64,000 nucleotides of DNA from Actinacidiphila paucisporea (GTDB lineage: Bacteria; Actinomycetota; Actinomycetes; Streptomycetales; Streptomycetaceae). Shown one piece after another: positions 43,071-52,887 of this stretch. The translations under genes were made by a program, and so were the position numbers. Position 1 is the first letter of the stretch. Every line of letters begins with the position of its first letter. The notes under the pieces were generated by a model that was not told the origin of the DNA, did no database searches, and worked only from the letters and a program-made list of their open reading frames with translations. The stretch covers positions 62,001 through 126,000 of the forward strand of contig NZ_FRBI01000020.1 in the NCBI RefSeq assembly GCF_900142575.1. The letters run 5' to 3'.

Positions 43071-44051
43071 CTATCCGCGGGCCGAGCGCCGTACGCGGGT
43101 ACGCCGTGGCTCCGCCGTGGCCAGGTCCGCGGCGGGGGCCGCTTCCGTGCGGGGCGGCTTGACGCCGCTCTCGCGGGTGAGGACCGCCTCCTCGTCGTCG
43201 CGCGGCGCGGCGGCGAGCCGGAACGCACGCTCGGCGTTGTAGTGCGCGCCGACCAGCAGTGCGAGGTTGCTGAACCACAGCCACACCAGGAAGGCGACCG
43301 CGCCGGACAGCTGGCCGTACAGCCGGTCGTAGGTCCCCAGGCGGGCGGTGTACGTCGCGAAGCCGGCCGACGTGAGCAGCCACAGGCCGACCGCCACGCC
43401 GCCGCCCGGCGCGGACGCCCGCAGGCCCCGCGCCACGGGCGGGCCCGAGCGGAAGAGGATCAGCACCGTCGCCGCGGCCACGGCGAGCAGCACCGGCCAG
43501 CGCAGTGCGCGCCATGCCGACACCACCGGACTGCCCAGGTGGAAAAGGTCGCCCGCCCGGTGGGCGAGCTCACCGGTGACGACCACGCAGATGGTGCTGC
43601 ACGCCAGCAGGACCAGCAGCATGAGCGCGGTGATCACGACGCGCGGCGCGGTGCGCCAGGCGGGCCGGTGGTCCGCGACGCCGTGGATGTGGTGCAGCGC
43701 CCGCCGGAAGACGGCGGCGTAGCTGCACGCTGCCCACGCGGCCCCGGCCGCGCTGGCCGCCGCCAGAGACGTGGTCCCCGAGGCGTCCTTGGCCATGTGC
43801 CGCAACGCGTCGGCCACCAGCGGCCGCGACTGCCCCGGCATGAGTACCTCGAGCCCGCCCGGGACCCCGCTTCCGTCAGGGCTCCCGGTCAGCCCGACCA
43901 GGGACAGCGTCATGAGCAGCGCGGGGAAGAGGGCCAGCACCGAGTAGTAGGTGAGCGCGGCGGCCCGCTCGGTCGCGTCCTTGTCCCAGGCCGCCACCAG
44001 GGCGCGCAACAGGGTGCCGCACATCCCGAAAACCGCGACCACCCGCGACAT
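43071..44051 (-). CDS. YihY/BrkB family membrane protein
   Basis: 326 residues with about six helices. Family hallmarks are RAAALTYYSVLALFPALLM at the start and YDRLYGQLSGAVAFLVWLW followed by NLALLVGAHYNAE at the end. Older annotation as ribonuclease BN is wrong for this family; the function is unknown. ATG 44051 begins the conserved part; the longer upstream frame is not supported. The basic tail RRTRVRRSARG is cytoplasmic. Confidence 0.9.
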   Translation of the reverse strand: MSRVVAVFGMCGTLLRALVAAWDKDATERAAALTYYSVLALFPALLMTLSLVGLTGSPDGSGVPGGLEVLMPGQSRPLVADALRHMAKDASGTTSLAAASAAGAAWAACSYAAVFRRALHHIHGVADHRPAWRTAPRVVITALMLLVLLACSTICVVVTGELAHRAGDLFHLGSPVVSAWRALRWPVLLAVAAATVLILFRSGPPVARGLRASAPGGGVAVGLWLLTSAGFATYTARLGTYDRLYGQLSGAVAFLVWLWFSNLALLVGAHYNAERAFRLAAAPRDDEEAVLTRESGVKPPRTEAAPAADLATAEPRRTRVRRSARG

Positions 44052-44352
44052 CCGCCGCCCGTTTCGCCGGCCGCGCCCTACCCCGCGTCCCTGGAGCCGG
44101 TCTTTCCCGCCGGACCTCCCCGGCTCATCGGTCGACACACCCTCGCCAGTCGCCACTGATACCCCCACCGGCCCGAGGCCGTCCGCACCGCACACCTGAT
44201 GCGGAGGGTCTTCCCCCGTTTCGGCCGGACCAACGTGCCCGGGCGATCGGGTCCAAGCCGGCGCCCTTTCCCCGGCCGGCGGCATCCGCATGCCGCCGCT
44301 CGGGGGCGCCCGCGCAACCGCGGGCCGACGGCCCCGGCGTCAGCGCCACGCC
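44052..44352. other. Intergenic region, 301 bp
   Basis: Extremely GC-rich; several short inverted repeats but no single convincing terminator or gene. It separates the YihY gene from the TetR remnant on the same strand. Confidence 0.5.
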
Positions 44353-44820
44353 CTATCCGCGACCGCCGGTCCCCGGCCGGAGGCCGTCCAGGAGGAGGTC
44401 GAGCAGGCGCCCGGTGAGGGCCGGCCGATCCGGTTCGCCCGCGATGAGGGCCACCCCGCCCAGGCCCATCAGGACGTCGTACGCCTCGGCTCGCAGCGTG
44501 CCGTCCTCGGCGCCCCGGGCCATGAGGACCCCGATGGCGTCCGCCAGCAGGAAGCGGGTGCGCATCCGGTCGGCCTCGTCGACCAGGATCGCGCGCAGGG
44601 CGTCCCCCATTCCATGCTTGGCGTTCATGTAGGTGACGAACAGGCCCATCCAGTGCCGCAGGGCACGGTCGGCCGGCATGGCGTCCAGCAGGTCGGGGGC
44701 CGCCTCGCAGAGGCGGGCGGTCTCGCTGCGGTAGGTGGCCTCGACCAGTTCGTCCCGGGTGGGGAACCGGCGGTAGAGCGTTCCGACGCCGACCCCCGCC
44801 TCCTGGGCGATCACCTTCAT
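44353..44820 (-). pseudogene. TetR-family regulator lacking its N-terminal helix
   Basis: The frame begins inside the TetR DNA-binding domain: MKVIAQEAGVGVGTLYRRFP is helices 2 and 3, then the ligand-binding domain continues to a normal end. Helix 1 and the usual 25-35 N-terminal residues are missing. At 44820 the sequence changes abruptly to an SDR gene on the other strand that also lacks its start. An ATG happens to sit at the breakpoint, so a shortened protein could be made, but it could hardly bind DNA normally. Confidence 0.8.
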
Positions 44821-45649
44821 CGAGACCGCGCGCGCCCTGGCCGCCGCGGGCGCCGAGGTCACACTGGCGGTCCGCGACGTGGCCGCGGGCCAGGAAGCCG
44901 CGGCCGACATCGCCGCCGGCCTCGCGGCCGCGCGGCTGCGGGTCGCCCACGTGGACATCGCCGACCAGGCCTCCGTACGCGCCTTCACCGGCGCCTGGCG
45001 CGGCCCGCTGGACATCCTCGTCAACAACGCGGGGGTGATGGCGCTGCCCGACCTCGCGCGCTCCCCCGAGGGCTGGGAGTTGCAGTTCGCCACCAACCAC
45101 ATGGGCCACTTCGCCCTGGCCCTGGGCCTGCACGCGGCGCTGGCGGAAGCCGGCTCGGGACGCATCGTCTCGGTCAGCTCCGTGGGGCACATCAACGGCC
45201 GGGTCGACTTCGAGGACCTGCACTTCGAGCGCCGCCCGTACGACCGGTGGGCGGCCTACGGCCAGTCCAAGACAGCCGACGTCCTCTTCGCCGTCGAGGC
45301 GTCCAGGGCCTGGGCCGCCGACGGCATCACCGCCAACGCGCTCAACCCCGGGCGCATCCCGTCCACCGGCCTGATGCGGCACCTGGCCGACGCCCAGACG
45401 GCTGTCGCCCCCGGAACGGCCGACAGCGCCGGCGTCTCCGTCAAGACGGCGGAACAGGGTGCGGCGACCTCGGTGCTGCTGGCAGCCTCCCCGCTGCTCA
45501 GCGGGGTCGGCGGACGCTACTTCGAGGACTGCGCCGAGGCCGGACCGAACCGGCCGGGAGTCCGCCGGGGAGTCGCGGACTACGCCCTCGACCCCGCCGA
45601 CGCGGCCCGCCTCTGGCAGGTCTCGCTGGACCTCCTGAACGCGACCTGA
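44821..45649 (+). pseudogene. Short-chain dehydrogenase lacking its N-terminus
   Basis: The SDR body is intact from ETARALAAAGAEVTLAVRDV onward, with LDILVNNAGVM, VSVSSVGHING, YGQSK and a normal stop. The TGxxxGIG cofactor loop and first strand, about 25 residues, are missing; the homology begins at the base where the TetR homology ends. A GTG at 44879 could start a still shorter product that would not bind NAD(P). TetR-SDR divergent pairs are common and the regulator usually represses the SDR, so the lost DNA was probably their shared promoter and both starts. Confidence 0.8.
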
Positions 45650-45705
45650 GGGCTTCTCTCCGCGAGGCCTTCAGGTCGCGACCGCCGCGCCGGGCGCCGC
45701 ACCAC

Positions 45706-46041
45706 TCACCGGCGTCCTGACCTCACCGCGTCATCGCCCCGCCAGTCCTCCTCGGGCCTGGGAGCGCGGCGCGCGCGGCGCATCAGGACCGCGGCGTTGG
45801 CCGCCGCGATGACGAAGAAGAGCGCGCAGATCGCCGCGAGGATCTCCAGGATGCCCTTGTCGTCCGCCACGCTGTCCGCCGCCCACCAGGCGAAGAGTCC
45901 CGCGCCGATGAGGAAGACCGGTGCGTAGATCAGGCACAGGCGCAGGCGCAGGTTCTGGGGCGATCTGGCCTTCGTCGGCTCGGTTCCCGAGCGCCGTTCG
46001 CCGGATGTCTCCCTGCGGTGTCGAACGGGTGTGGTGGTCAC
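45706..46041 (-). CDS. Small hypothetical membrane protein
   Basis: 111 residues, two membrane helices (LRLCLIYAPVFLIGAGLFAW, then ILEILAAICALFFVIAAANA) with basic ends. GTG 46041 is backed by AAGGAGG seven bases upstream. The stop is 57 bp from the convergent SDR remnant. Family unknown. Confidence 0.72.
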   Translation of the reverse strand: MTTTPVRHRRETSGERRSGTEPTKARSPQNLRLRLCLIYAPVFLIGAGLFAWWAADSVADDKGILEILAAICALFFVIAAANAAVLMRRARRAPRPEEDWRGDDAVRSGRR

Positions 46042-46304
46042 GGGGCGGCCTCCTTCGCTCCGGGCGCCGCACGACGGCACGCCTCTGGCGGGCTCCAGTC
46101 GGTCGCCCTCGCCGTACGGCGTGCCGGGGAAGCCGCGCACGGCCCTTCGGCGATGCCGAAGAGGCGGGCCTTCCCGGGCGACCGGCCCTGTCCTGCCAGG
46201 CTACGCCCAGATGGCCGCAGGCCGCCTGACCACCGGGCGGCGCGGACCACCGGGTGGTCAGGCGGCGAAGCGGCCGCGGCCGTCCTCCGCACAGCGGCGT
46301 CCGC

Positions 46305-48476
46305 TCAGCGGGCGCCGCGGGGGCGGAGTGCCGCGCCGGTCAGGGTGCGGCGGATCCGGCCGCGGGCCTGGCGGCGGGGGCAGGTCAGGATCAGGGTGGC
46401 GCGGGGCGGGACGGCCAGGGTGCCGCCGGCCTTGACCTCCGTCTCGTCGGTGGTGTCGGCCCCGGTCGCGGTGTCGACGGCGACCTGCCACGCGTCGCCG
46501 TACACCCGGTCCGGCAGGACGAACTCGACGGTCTCGTGGTGGCTGTTGAGCAGCACCAGGAAGGAGTCGTCCACGATCCTGCCGCCGCGCGGGTCGGGTT
46601 CCGTGATGGCGTCGCCGTTGAGGAAGAGGGCGACCGCGTGGGCGTCGTCGCGGTGCCAGTCGCCCTGCGTCATGGTGCGGCCACCCGGCGTGAGCCACAC
46701 CGCGTCCCCGAGGCCGGGGCCCGGGGTGTCGCCGCGCAGGAAGCGGCGGCGCCGGAAGACCGGGTGCTCGCGCCGCAGCGCGATCAGCCGGCGCGTGAAG
46801 TCGAGGAGTTCACGCTGCCCGGCGTCGAGGTCCCAGTGGACCCAGGACAGTTCGTCGTCCTGGCAGTAGGTGTTGTTGTTCCCCTGCTGCGTGCGGCCGA
46901 TCTCGTCGCCGTGGCTGATCATCGGCACGCCCTGGGAGATGAGCAGGGTGGTGAGCAGGTTGCGCTGCTGGCGGGCGCGCAGCTCCAGGACGCCGGGATC
47001 GTCCGTCTCGCCCTCGGCGCCGCAGTTCCAGGACCGGTTGTGGCTCTCGCCGTCCCGGTTGCCCTCGCCGTTGGCCTCGTTGTGCTTGTCGTTGTACGAG
47101 ACCAGGTCGCGCAGGGTGAAACCGTCGTGGCAGGTCACGAAGTTGACGCCGGCCCGGGGCCGGCGGCTGTCGTCCTGGTAGAGGTCGGAGGAGCCGGTCA
47201 GCCGGGAGGCGAGGTCGGGCAGCGTGGAGTTCTCGCCGCGCCAGAAGTCGCGCACGGTGTCGCGGTAGCGGCCGTTCCACTCGCTCCACAGCGGGGGGAA
47301 GTTGCCCACCTGGTAGCCGCCTTCGCCGACGTCCCACGGCTCGGCTATCAGCTTGACGCGGCTGACCACCGGGTCCTGCTGCACCAGGTCGAAGAAGGCC
47401 GAGAGCCGGTCCACCTCGTGGAACTGCCGGGCCAGGGTGGCCGCCAGGTCGAAGCGGAAGCCGTCCACGTGCATCTCGGTGACCCAGTACCGCAGGCTGT
47501 CCATGATCAGCTGCAGCACGTGCGGGCTGCGCATCAGCAGCGAGTTGCCGGTACCCGTGGTGTCGAAGTAGTGCGCCGGGTCGTCGTCCACCAGCCGGTA
47601 GTACGAGGCGTTGTCGATGCCGCGCATCGACAGCGTCGGCCCCAGGTCGCTGCCTTCCGCGGTGTGGTTGTAGACCACGTCGAGGATCACCTCGATCCCT
47701 GCCGCGTGCAGCGCCTTGACCATCGACTTGAACTCGGTGACCTGCCCGCCACCGCCGCCCGCGCGGGAGTAGCCGTTGTGCGGCGCGAAGAAGCCGATGG
47801 TGTTGTAGCCCCAGTAGTTGCGCAGCCCGCGGTCCAGCAGATGGCCGTCCTGCACGAACTGGTGCACCGGCATCAGCTCCAGCGTGGTGACGCCGAGCCC
47901 GGTCAGGTGCTCGATGACCGCGGGGTGTGCCAGGCCCGCGTAACTGCCCCGCATCTCCTGCGGCAGCCGCGGGTGCAGCCGCGTCAGGCCGCGGACGTGC
48001 GCCTCGTAGATCACCGACTCGTGGTAGGAGTGGCCCGGCGGCCGGTCGTCACCCCAGTCGAAGGCCGGGTCGGTCACCACGGACAGCATCGTGTGGTGGA
48101 GGCTGTCCGCGGTGTTCTTGCCCTGCGGATCACCGAAGGGGTAGCCGAACAGCGACTCGTGGCCGTCGGCCTGGCCGTCGATGGCCTTCGCGTACGGGTC
48201 GAGCAGCAGCTTGGCCGGGTTGCAGCGCTGCCCGCGCCACGGCTCGTAAGGGCCGTGCACCCGGAAGCCGTAGCGCTGGCCGGGCCCCACGTCGGGCAGG
48301 TAGGCGTGCCAGATGAATCCGTCGACCTCGGTCAACGACACCCGCCTCTCCCGGCGGCGGCGGTCGATCAGGCACAGTTCGACGCTGTCCGCGGCCTCCG
48401 AGAACAGCGCGAAATTCGTGCCTGAGCCGTCGTACGTCGCCCCGAGCGGGTACGCCCGGCCGGTCCACTTCTGCAT
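46305..48476 (-). CDS. glgX: Glycogen debranching enzyme GlgX
   Basis: 723 residues, GH13 subfamily 11. An N-terminal CBM48 (GSGTNFALFSEAADSVELCL) precedes the barrel. Catalytic residues are Asp in DGFRFDLA (about 342), Glu in LIAEPWD (about 378) and Asp in VTCHDGF (about 449), all present. GlgX removes short limit-dextrin branches during glycogen breakdown. ATG 48476 starts the conserved MQKWTGRAYPLGA. A single gene here; no other glg or tre genes are adjacent. Confidence 0.94.
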   Translation of the reverse strand: MQKWTGRAYPLGATYDGSGTNFALFSEAADSVELCLIDRRRRERRVSLTEVDGFIWHAYLPDVGPGQRYGFRVHGPYEPWRGQRCNPAKLLLDPYAKAIDGQADGHESLFGYPFGDPQGKNTADSLHHTMLSVVTDPAFDWGDDRPPGHSYHESVIYEAHVRGLTRLHPRLPQEMRGSYAGLAHPAVIEHLTGLGVTTLELMPVHQFVQDGHLLDRGLRNYWGYNTIGFFAPHNGYSRAGGGGGQVTEFKSMVKALHAAGIEVILDVVYNHTAEGSDLGPTLSMRGIDNASYYRLVDDDPAHYFDTTGTGNSLLMRSPHVLQLIMDSLRYWVTEMHVDGFRFDLAATLARQFHEVDRLSAFFDLVQQDPVVSRVKLIAEPWDVGEGGYQVGNFPPLWSEWNGRYRDTVRDFWRGENSTLPDLASRLTGSSDLYQDDSRRPRAGVNFVTCHDGFTLRDLVSYNDKHNEANGEGNRDGESHNRSWNCGAEGETDDPGVLELRARQQRNLLTTLLISQGVPMISHGDEIGRTQQGNNNTYCQDDELSWVHWDLDAGQRELLDFTRRLIALRREHPVFRRRRFLRGDTPGPGLGDAVWLTPGGRTMTQGDWHRDDAHAVALFLNGDAITEPDPRGGRIVDDSFLVLLNSHHETVEFVLPDRVYGDAWQVAVDTATGADTTDETEVKAGGTLAVPPRATLILTCPRRQARGRIRRTLTGAALRPRGAR

Positions 48477-48562
48477 TCCTGCCCCCTCAACAGGCCGCTG
48501 ACCGCGGCCCTCACGGCGTGTTTACCCACGAGTTGCCCTTCATTCCCCCGAGCGAGCCCCGG

Positions 48563-49705
48563 CTAGATCCAGTCCCGCCGCCTGAAGGTCACGTACAGCG
48601 CGACGGACAGGACGACCACCAGGGCCGTCGAGACCCAGAACCCGGAGTGGGCGTTGTATCCGGGGTAAGGGACGTTCTGGCCGTAGTAACCGGTGACGGC
48701 GGTGGGCACGGCGATGATCGCGGCCCAGCTGGTGACCTTCTTCATGATCAGGTTCATCCGGTTGCCCTGGACCGTCAAGTTGGTCTCCATGACGGTCGTG
48801 ACCAGGTCGCGCAGCGACTCCGTCCACTCGGTCGCCCGCAGCACGTGGTCGTAGACGTCGTGGAAGTACGGCAGCATCGGCTCGCCGACCACGTGCAGGT
48901 CCCGGCGCAGCAGCCCGTTGACGACCTCCCGCATCGGCAGGACGACCCGGCGCAGGCGTACCAGGCTCTTGCGCAGGTCGAAGGACCGGCGCTGCACCGC
49001 CTGGATCTCGCGGGGGCTGTCCTCGAAGAGGAGGTCCTCCAGCTCCTCGAGGCGGTCGTCGAGATCCTGGACCGCGGAGAAGTGGCCGTCGACCAGGAAG
49101 TCCAGCAGCCCGTGGACGAGGAAGCCCACACCGTGCACGGCCAGTTCCGGCGCGCCGTCCCAGCGCTCGACGATCGGTTCCACGTCGCACGTCTGACCCC
49201 TGCGCACCGTGATCAGCGCGTTGGAGGTGATGAAGGCCGACACCTCGGCGGTGTCCACGGCGCCGCTGACCGGCTCGACCGTCACCGCGTAGGCGCTCAG
49301 GAACAGGTGCGTGCGGTATGCGTCGAGCTTGGGGCGCTGGTGCTCGTGCCGCGCGTCCTCGACAGCGAGGGAGTGCAGCCCGAACTCCTCGGCGATCATG
49401 TCGAAGTCCGCGGACGAGGGGTCGCACACGTCCAGCCACACCGTGCAGTGCGGGTCGCTCACGTAGTCGGAGATGTCCTGGACGGGGAAGTCCTCGCGCT
49501 CCAGGGTTCCGTCGCGGTACAACCGGGTCCGCGTGGCGCCCGCCTCCCGCGAAGGCCCGCCGGAGGCCCCGTCGCGCGGTTCCTGCCGGGAGGCACCGCG
49601 GCGGGAGTCGCGGTCCTTGCGCTCCCCCTGCGGGCCGGGAGCGGGGACCGCGTCGCGGGTGCGCGAGCCGCCCGGTCTGTCCGGCGCACGTCGTTGACCG
49701 ATCAT
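48563..49705 (-). CDS. corA: CorA-family divalent cation transporter with a GQN variant motif
   Basis: 380 residues. Long cytoplasmic N-domain and coiled stalk, then two C-terminal helices. The family's GMN selectivity motif at the end of helix 1 (about residue 340) reads YYGQNVPYPG. The N-terminal 60 residues are a charged, disordered extension. The protein ends RRRDWI, a normal CorA basic tail. With Gln for Met the ion preference cannot be assumed to be magnesium. It is divergent from a MarR-type regulator. Confidence 0.88.
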   Translation of the reverse strand: MIGQRRAPDRPGGSRTRDAVPAPGPQGERKDRDSRRGASRQEPRDGASGGPSREAGATRTRLYRDGTLEREDFPVQDISDYVSDPHCTVWLDVCDPSSADFDMIAEEFGLHSLAVEDARHEHQRPKLDAYRTHLFLSAYAVTVEPVSGAVDTAEVSAFITSNALITVRRGQTCDVEPIVERWDGAPELAVHGVGFLVHGLLDFLVDGHFSAVQDLDDRLEELEDLLFEDSPREIQAVQRRSFDLRKSLVRLRRVVLPMREVVNGLLRRDLHVVGEPMLPYFHDVYDHVLRATEWTESLRDLVTTVMETNLTVQGNRMNLIMKKVTSWAAIIAVPTAVTGYYGQNVPYPGYNAHSGFWVSTALVVVLSVALYVTFRRRDWI

Positions 49706-49803
49706 GCCTTCAGGCTGTCCCGGAAACGGCTCCGCATGCCGACCGCCGCGGCCCCGGCGGCGTGCCGCACGTGCGCGCTTGCCTTCGCCGGGGTGCGCGG
49801 GTA

Positions 49804-49827
49804 ATTTACTTTAACGTGCAGGTAAAT
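49804..49827. promoter_or_regulatory. Candidate MarR operator over the regulator start
   Basis: ATTTAC at 49804 and its complement GTAAAT at 49822 form an inverted repeat across an unusually AT-rich stretch that contains the GTG start. The position is typical of autorepression. Confidence 0.5.
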
Positions 49828-50355
49828 CAGCCTTCCCCGGTCGACAGCGATCACGTCGACCGGGTCCGCGCCCAGTGGGCCGCGCAGCACCCGGGCCTCG
49901 ACACCTCCCCGATAGCGGTGATCGCCCGTCTGGGCCGCCTGCACGCCTACGTCGACGCGGGACTGCACGCCGTGTTCGCGCAGTACGGTCTGACCCGGCA
50001 GAGCTGGGACGTCCTGGCCGGCCTGGGCCGGGTCGGCCCGCCCCACCGCCTCACCCCGACCCAGCTCCACCAGGCGCTGATGCGCACCGCCGGGGCGATC
50101 ACCCACACCCTGCACCGGCTGGAGTACGCCGGCCTGGTGGAACGCGTCCCCGACGAGAACGACCGGCGCAGCCTCCTGGTCGCCCTCACCCCCGCCGGCC
50201 AGGCGCTCCTCGCGCAGGTGGCCCCGCTGCACCTGGCCAACGAACGGCGCATGCTCGACGTCCTGAGCCCCGACGAGCAGGCCACGCTGGCCGGACTGCT
50301 GCGGACGCTGCTCATCTCGTTCGAGAACGAACGGCCCACCCCCGACCCGGCGTGA
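49816..50355 (+). CDS. MarR-family transcriptional regulator
   Basis: 179 residues. Winged helix: LTRQSWDVLAGLGRVG, HRLTPTQLHQALMRTAGAIT as the recognition region and the wing RVPDENDRRSLLVALT. GTG 49816 sits within the AT-rich operator and lacks a ribosome site, so the transcript could be leaderless; a slightly later start is possible. It is 95 bp before a DUF427 gene. Confidence 0.88.
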   Translation: MQVNQPSPVDSDHVDRVRAQWAAQHPGLDTSPIAVIARLGRLHAYVDAGLHAVFAQYGLTRQSWDVLAGLGRVGPPHRLTPTQLHQALMRTAGAITHTLHRLEYAGLVERVPDENDRRSLLVALTPAGQALLAQVAPLHLANERRMLDVLSPDEQATLAGLLRTLLISFENERPTPDPA

Positions 50356-50450
50356 TCGTCCGCGCGGTGGTACGGCAGTGGCTGCCGCACCACCGCGGCC
50401 CGACCGGCCGGGTCGTCCTCGCACCGCCGACACCCGAGGGACAGCCACAC

Positions 50451-51242
50451 ATGACCGACACCGAGACCGGCACCGACCCCGCATCCGGCACCGCCAAGCG
50501 CCGCAGCGTCCGGGTGGAGCCCAGCGCGAGGCGCGTCCGCGTCTTCCTGGGCGGCCAGATCGTCGCCGAGTCCACCCGCGCCCTGATGGTGTGGGAGTCG
50601 CCGCACTACCCGGTGTACTACTTCCCTCCCGCCGACGTCCGGGAGGACCTGCTCTCGTCCGACGGGACCACCAGGCACTCGCCCCGCCGCGGCGACGGGC
50701 GCAAGCACACGGTGCGGGTGGGCGACATCGAGGCGCCCGGAGCGGCGATGTACTACGGCGAGGACGCCTTGGTCGAGGAGATCCGCGGCTTCTACCGCTT
50801 CGAGTTCGGCGCCATGGACTCATGGTTCGAGGAGGACGAGGAGATCTTCGTCCACGTCCGCGACCCCTACACCAGGATCGAGATCCTGCCCACTTCGCGC
50901 CCCGTACGCATCGAGGTGGGGGGCGTCACGATCGCCGAGTCCACCAGTGCGCGCATGCTGATCGAGACCGGGGTGCCGATCCGCTACTACCTGCCGAAGA
51001 CCCATGTCCGCATGGACCTGCTCGAACCGAGCGACACCTCCACGGGCTGCCCGTACAAGGGAACCGCGCAGTACTGGTCGGTCCGGGTGGGCGACACGCT
51101 CCACAAGGACATCGCGTGGTCCTACCGCACGCCCACCGCGGAGAGCCAGAAGATCGCGGGACTGATCGCCTTCTACCGGGTGGACATCTACGTCGACGGC
51201 GTACTCCACCCGGAGACGCCGCGCCCCCGGGCGCTGTCCTGA
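50451..51242 (+). CDS. Protein with two DUF427 domains
   Basis: 263 residues: two tandem DUF427 units, the first with GGQIVAESTRALMVWES and VYYFPPADVREDLL, the second with GGVTIAESTSARMLIETG, YYLPKTHVRMDLL and SVRVGD. DUF427 proteins are small mainly-beta proteins of unknown function. ATG 50451 follows GAGGGA by nine bases. Perhaps regulated by the MarR protein upstream. Confidence 0.9.
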   Translation: MTDTETGTDPASGTAKRRSVRVEPSARRVRVFLGGQIVAESTRALMVWESPHYPVYYFPPADVREDLLSSDGTTRHSPRRGDGRKHTVRVGDIEAPGAAMYYGEDALVEEIRGFYRFEFGAMDSWFEEDEEIFVHVRDPYTRIEILPTSRPVRIEVGGVTIAESTSARMLIETGVPIRYYLPKTHVRMDLLEPSDTSTGCPYKGTAQYWSVRVGDTLHKDIAWSYRTPTAESQKIAGLIAFYRVDIYVDGVLHPETPRPRALS

Positions 51243-51285
51243 CCCAGTCGACCGCCCGGCCGGCCGCGAACCACAGGTCCGGCCG

Positions 51286-52887
51286 TCATGCGTCGGCGAG
51301 GCTTCGCTGTATGCGGCTGGCCAGGGCGCTCACCGGGGGGAGCGACATCGCCGCGCGTGCGGCGTTGGCGCCGGGAGCACCGTGGACCGCGCCGCCGGGG
51401 TGGGCGGACGCCGACGCCAGGTACAGCCCTCGGATCGGCGTCTCCGGCCGGCCGAGGCCCGGGACCGGGCGGAAGACCAGCTGCTGGTGGAGCGCGGTGG
51501 TGCCGGCGTTGAGGGCGCCGCCCTGCAGCGCGGCGTCGAGGCCCTGGAGCGCCGGGGGCGCGAGGATCCGCCGGCCGCGGATCAGGGCGCGGAAGCCGGG
51601 CGCGTAGCGCTCGACGGACGCCTCGATCCTGTCGGCCATCGTGTTCTGCTCACCGGCGTCCCAGCTCCCGGTGATCCCTTCGTCCCCCGCGTCGCCCTTG
51701 ATGACCTGCGGCACATGGGTGTACGCCCAGGCGGACTCCGTGCCTGCCGGGGAGCGCGTCGGGTCGGCGGTCGTCATCTGCCCGAAGAGCGCGAACGGCC
51801 GGTCCGGCACGTGGCGGGTAGCCAGTTGCGCCGCGAAACGCGTCAGGTCGTCCACACCGTCCGCGAGGTGCACGGTGCCCGCCTGCCGCGCGGGGAAGGC
51901 CGTCCAGGGCACGGGGCCGTCGAGTGCCCAGTCGACCTTGAAGGTGGAGAAGTCCCACTGGAAGTGGCCCAGCTGCCGCAGCAGCCCGGCCGGAAGGTCG
52001 CCGGGGCTGAGCATGTGCTCGTAGAGCAGGGGCGCGGGTACCGCCGCGAGGACGGCCCGGCGCGCGGGGATCTCCTCGCCGTCGGCCGTGCGCACCCCGA
52101 CCGCACGGCCGGAGCGCACCACGACGCCGCTGACCCGGCGGCCGCAGCGCACCGTGCCGCCGCGGCGCTCCAGCCGGCCGACCAGCGCGGTGGTGAGCAT
52201 GCCGGCGCCCCCGACCGGCACCGGAAAGCCGACGTCCTGGCCGAGCATCGACATCAGCCAGCCGAAGATGCCGCTTCCGGCGCTCTCCGGTGAGAGGTCG
52301 GCGTGCAGCGCGTTGCCGGCGAGGAGCAGCCGGCCGCCTTCCCCCGCGAACTGCTCCTCGCCCATCGTGCGGGTCGGCAGCAGCGCCGTCCGGGCGAAGC
52401 GCAGAGCGCCCGCGGGGCCCAGCCGCGCGGCCAGCCGCGCACCGGCACGCACGGGCGGGAAGGGGGTGAACAGGCAGCCCAGCAGGCTTTTCCCGACCCG
52501 CTGCCACAGGGCGTGCCATTCCCGCCAGGAGGCTCCGTCCCCCGGCGCGAAGGAGTCGAGGCCCGCCGCGGTGACATCGAGGTCGCGGCTGAGCACGGCG
52601 CACCGGCCGTCGGCCAGCGGATGGGCCAGGACGGCGGGCGCGTGGCTCCAGCGCAGCCCTTCCCGCTCCAGGTGGAGCGCGTGCAGCACCGGGGACGCGG
52701 CTGCCAGGGGGTAGAAGGCGCTGAAGACGTCGGTGACGAAGTCGCGGTCGACGCCGCGGTCACTGCGGACGGCGCCCCCCGGTTCGTCCTGCGCCTCCAG
52801 CACCTCGACGCTCCATCCGGCGTCGGCCAGCACGTTCGCGGCGATCAGGCCGTTGGGGCCCGCGCCGATGACGACGGCGTCAGGCAT
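51286..52887 (-). CDS. FAD-dependent oxidoreductase, phytoene-desaturase-like
   Basis: 533 residues. FAD-binding motif GAGPNGLIAANVLADAGWSV with the acidic end VLEA, GGAV following, and a C-terminal FAD motif GLYLASASAHPGGAVHGAPG. This is the CrtI/amine-oxidase superfamily branch widely annotated as NAD(P)/FAD-dependent oxidoreductase; no carotenoid genes are nearby. The start overlaps the SRPBCC stop by 8 bp. Confidence 0.9.
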   Translation of the reverse strand: MPDAVVIGAGPNGLIAANVLADAGWSVEVLEAQDEPGGAVRSDRGVDRDFVTDVFSAFYPLAAASPVLHALHLEREGLRWSHAPAVLAHPLADGRCAVLSRDLDVTAAGLDSFAPGDGASWREWHALWQRVGKSLLGCLFTPFPPVRAGARLAARLGPAGALRFARTALLPTRTMGEEQFAGEGGRLLLAGNALHADLSPESAGSGIFGWLMSMLGQDVGFPVPVGGAGMLTTALVGRLERRGGTVRCGRRVSGVVVRSGRAVGVRTADGEEIPARRAVLAAVPAPLLYEHMLSPGDLPAGLLRQLGHFQWDFSTFKVDWALDGPVPWTAFPARQAGTVHLADGVDDLTRFAAQLATRHVPDRPFALFGQMTTADPTRSPAGTESAWAYTHVPQVIKGDAGDEGITGSWDAGEQNTMADRIEASVERYAPGFRALIRGRRILAPPALQGLDAALQGGALNAGTTALHQQLVFRPVPGLGRPETPIRGLYLASASAHPGGAVHGAPGANAARAAMSLPPVSALASRIQRSLADA

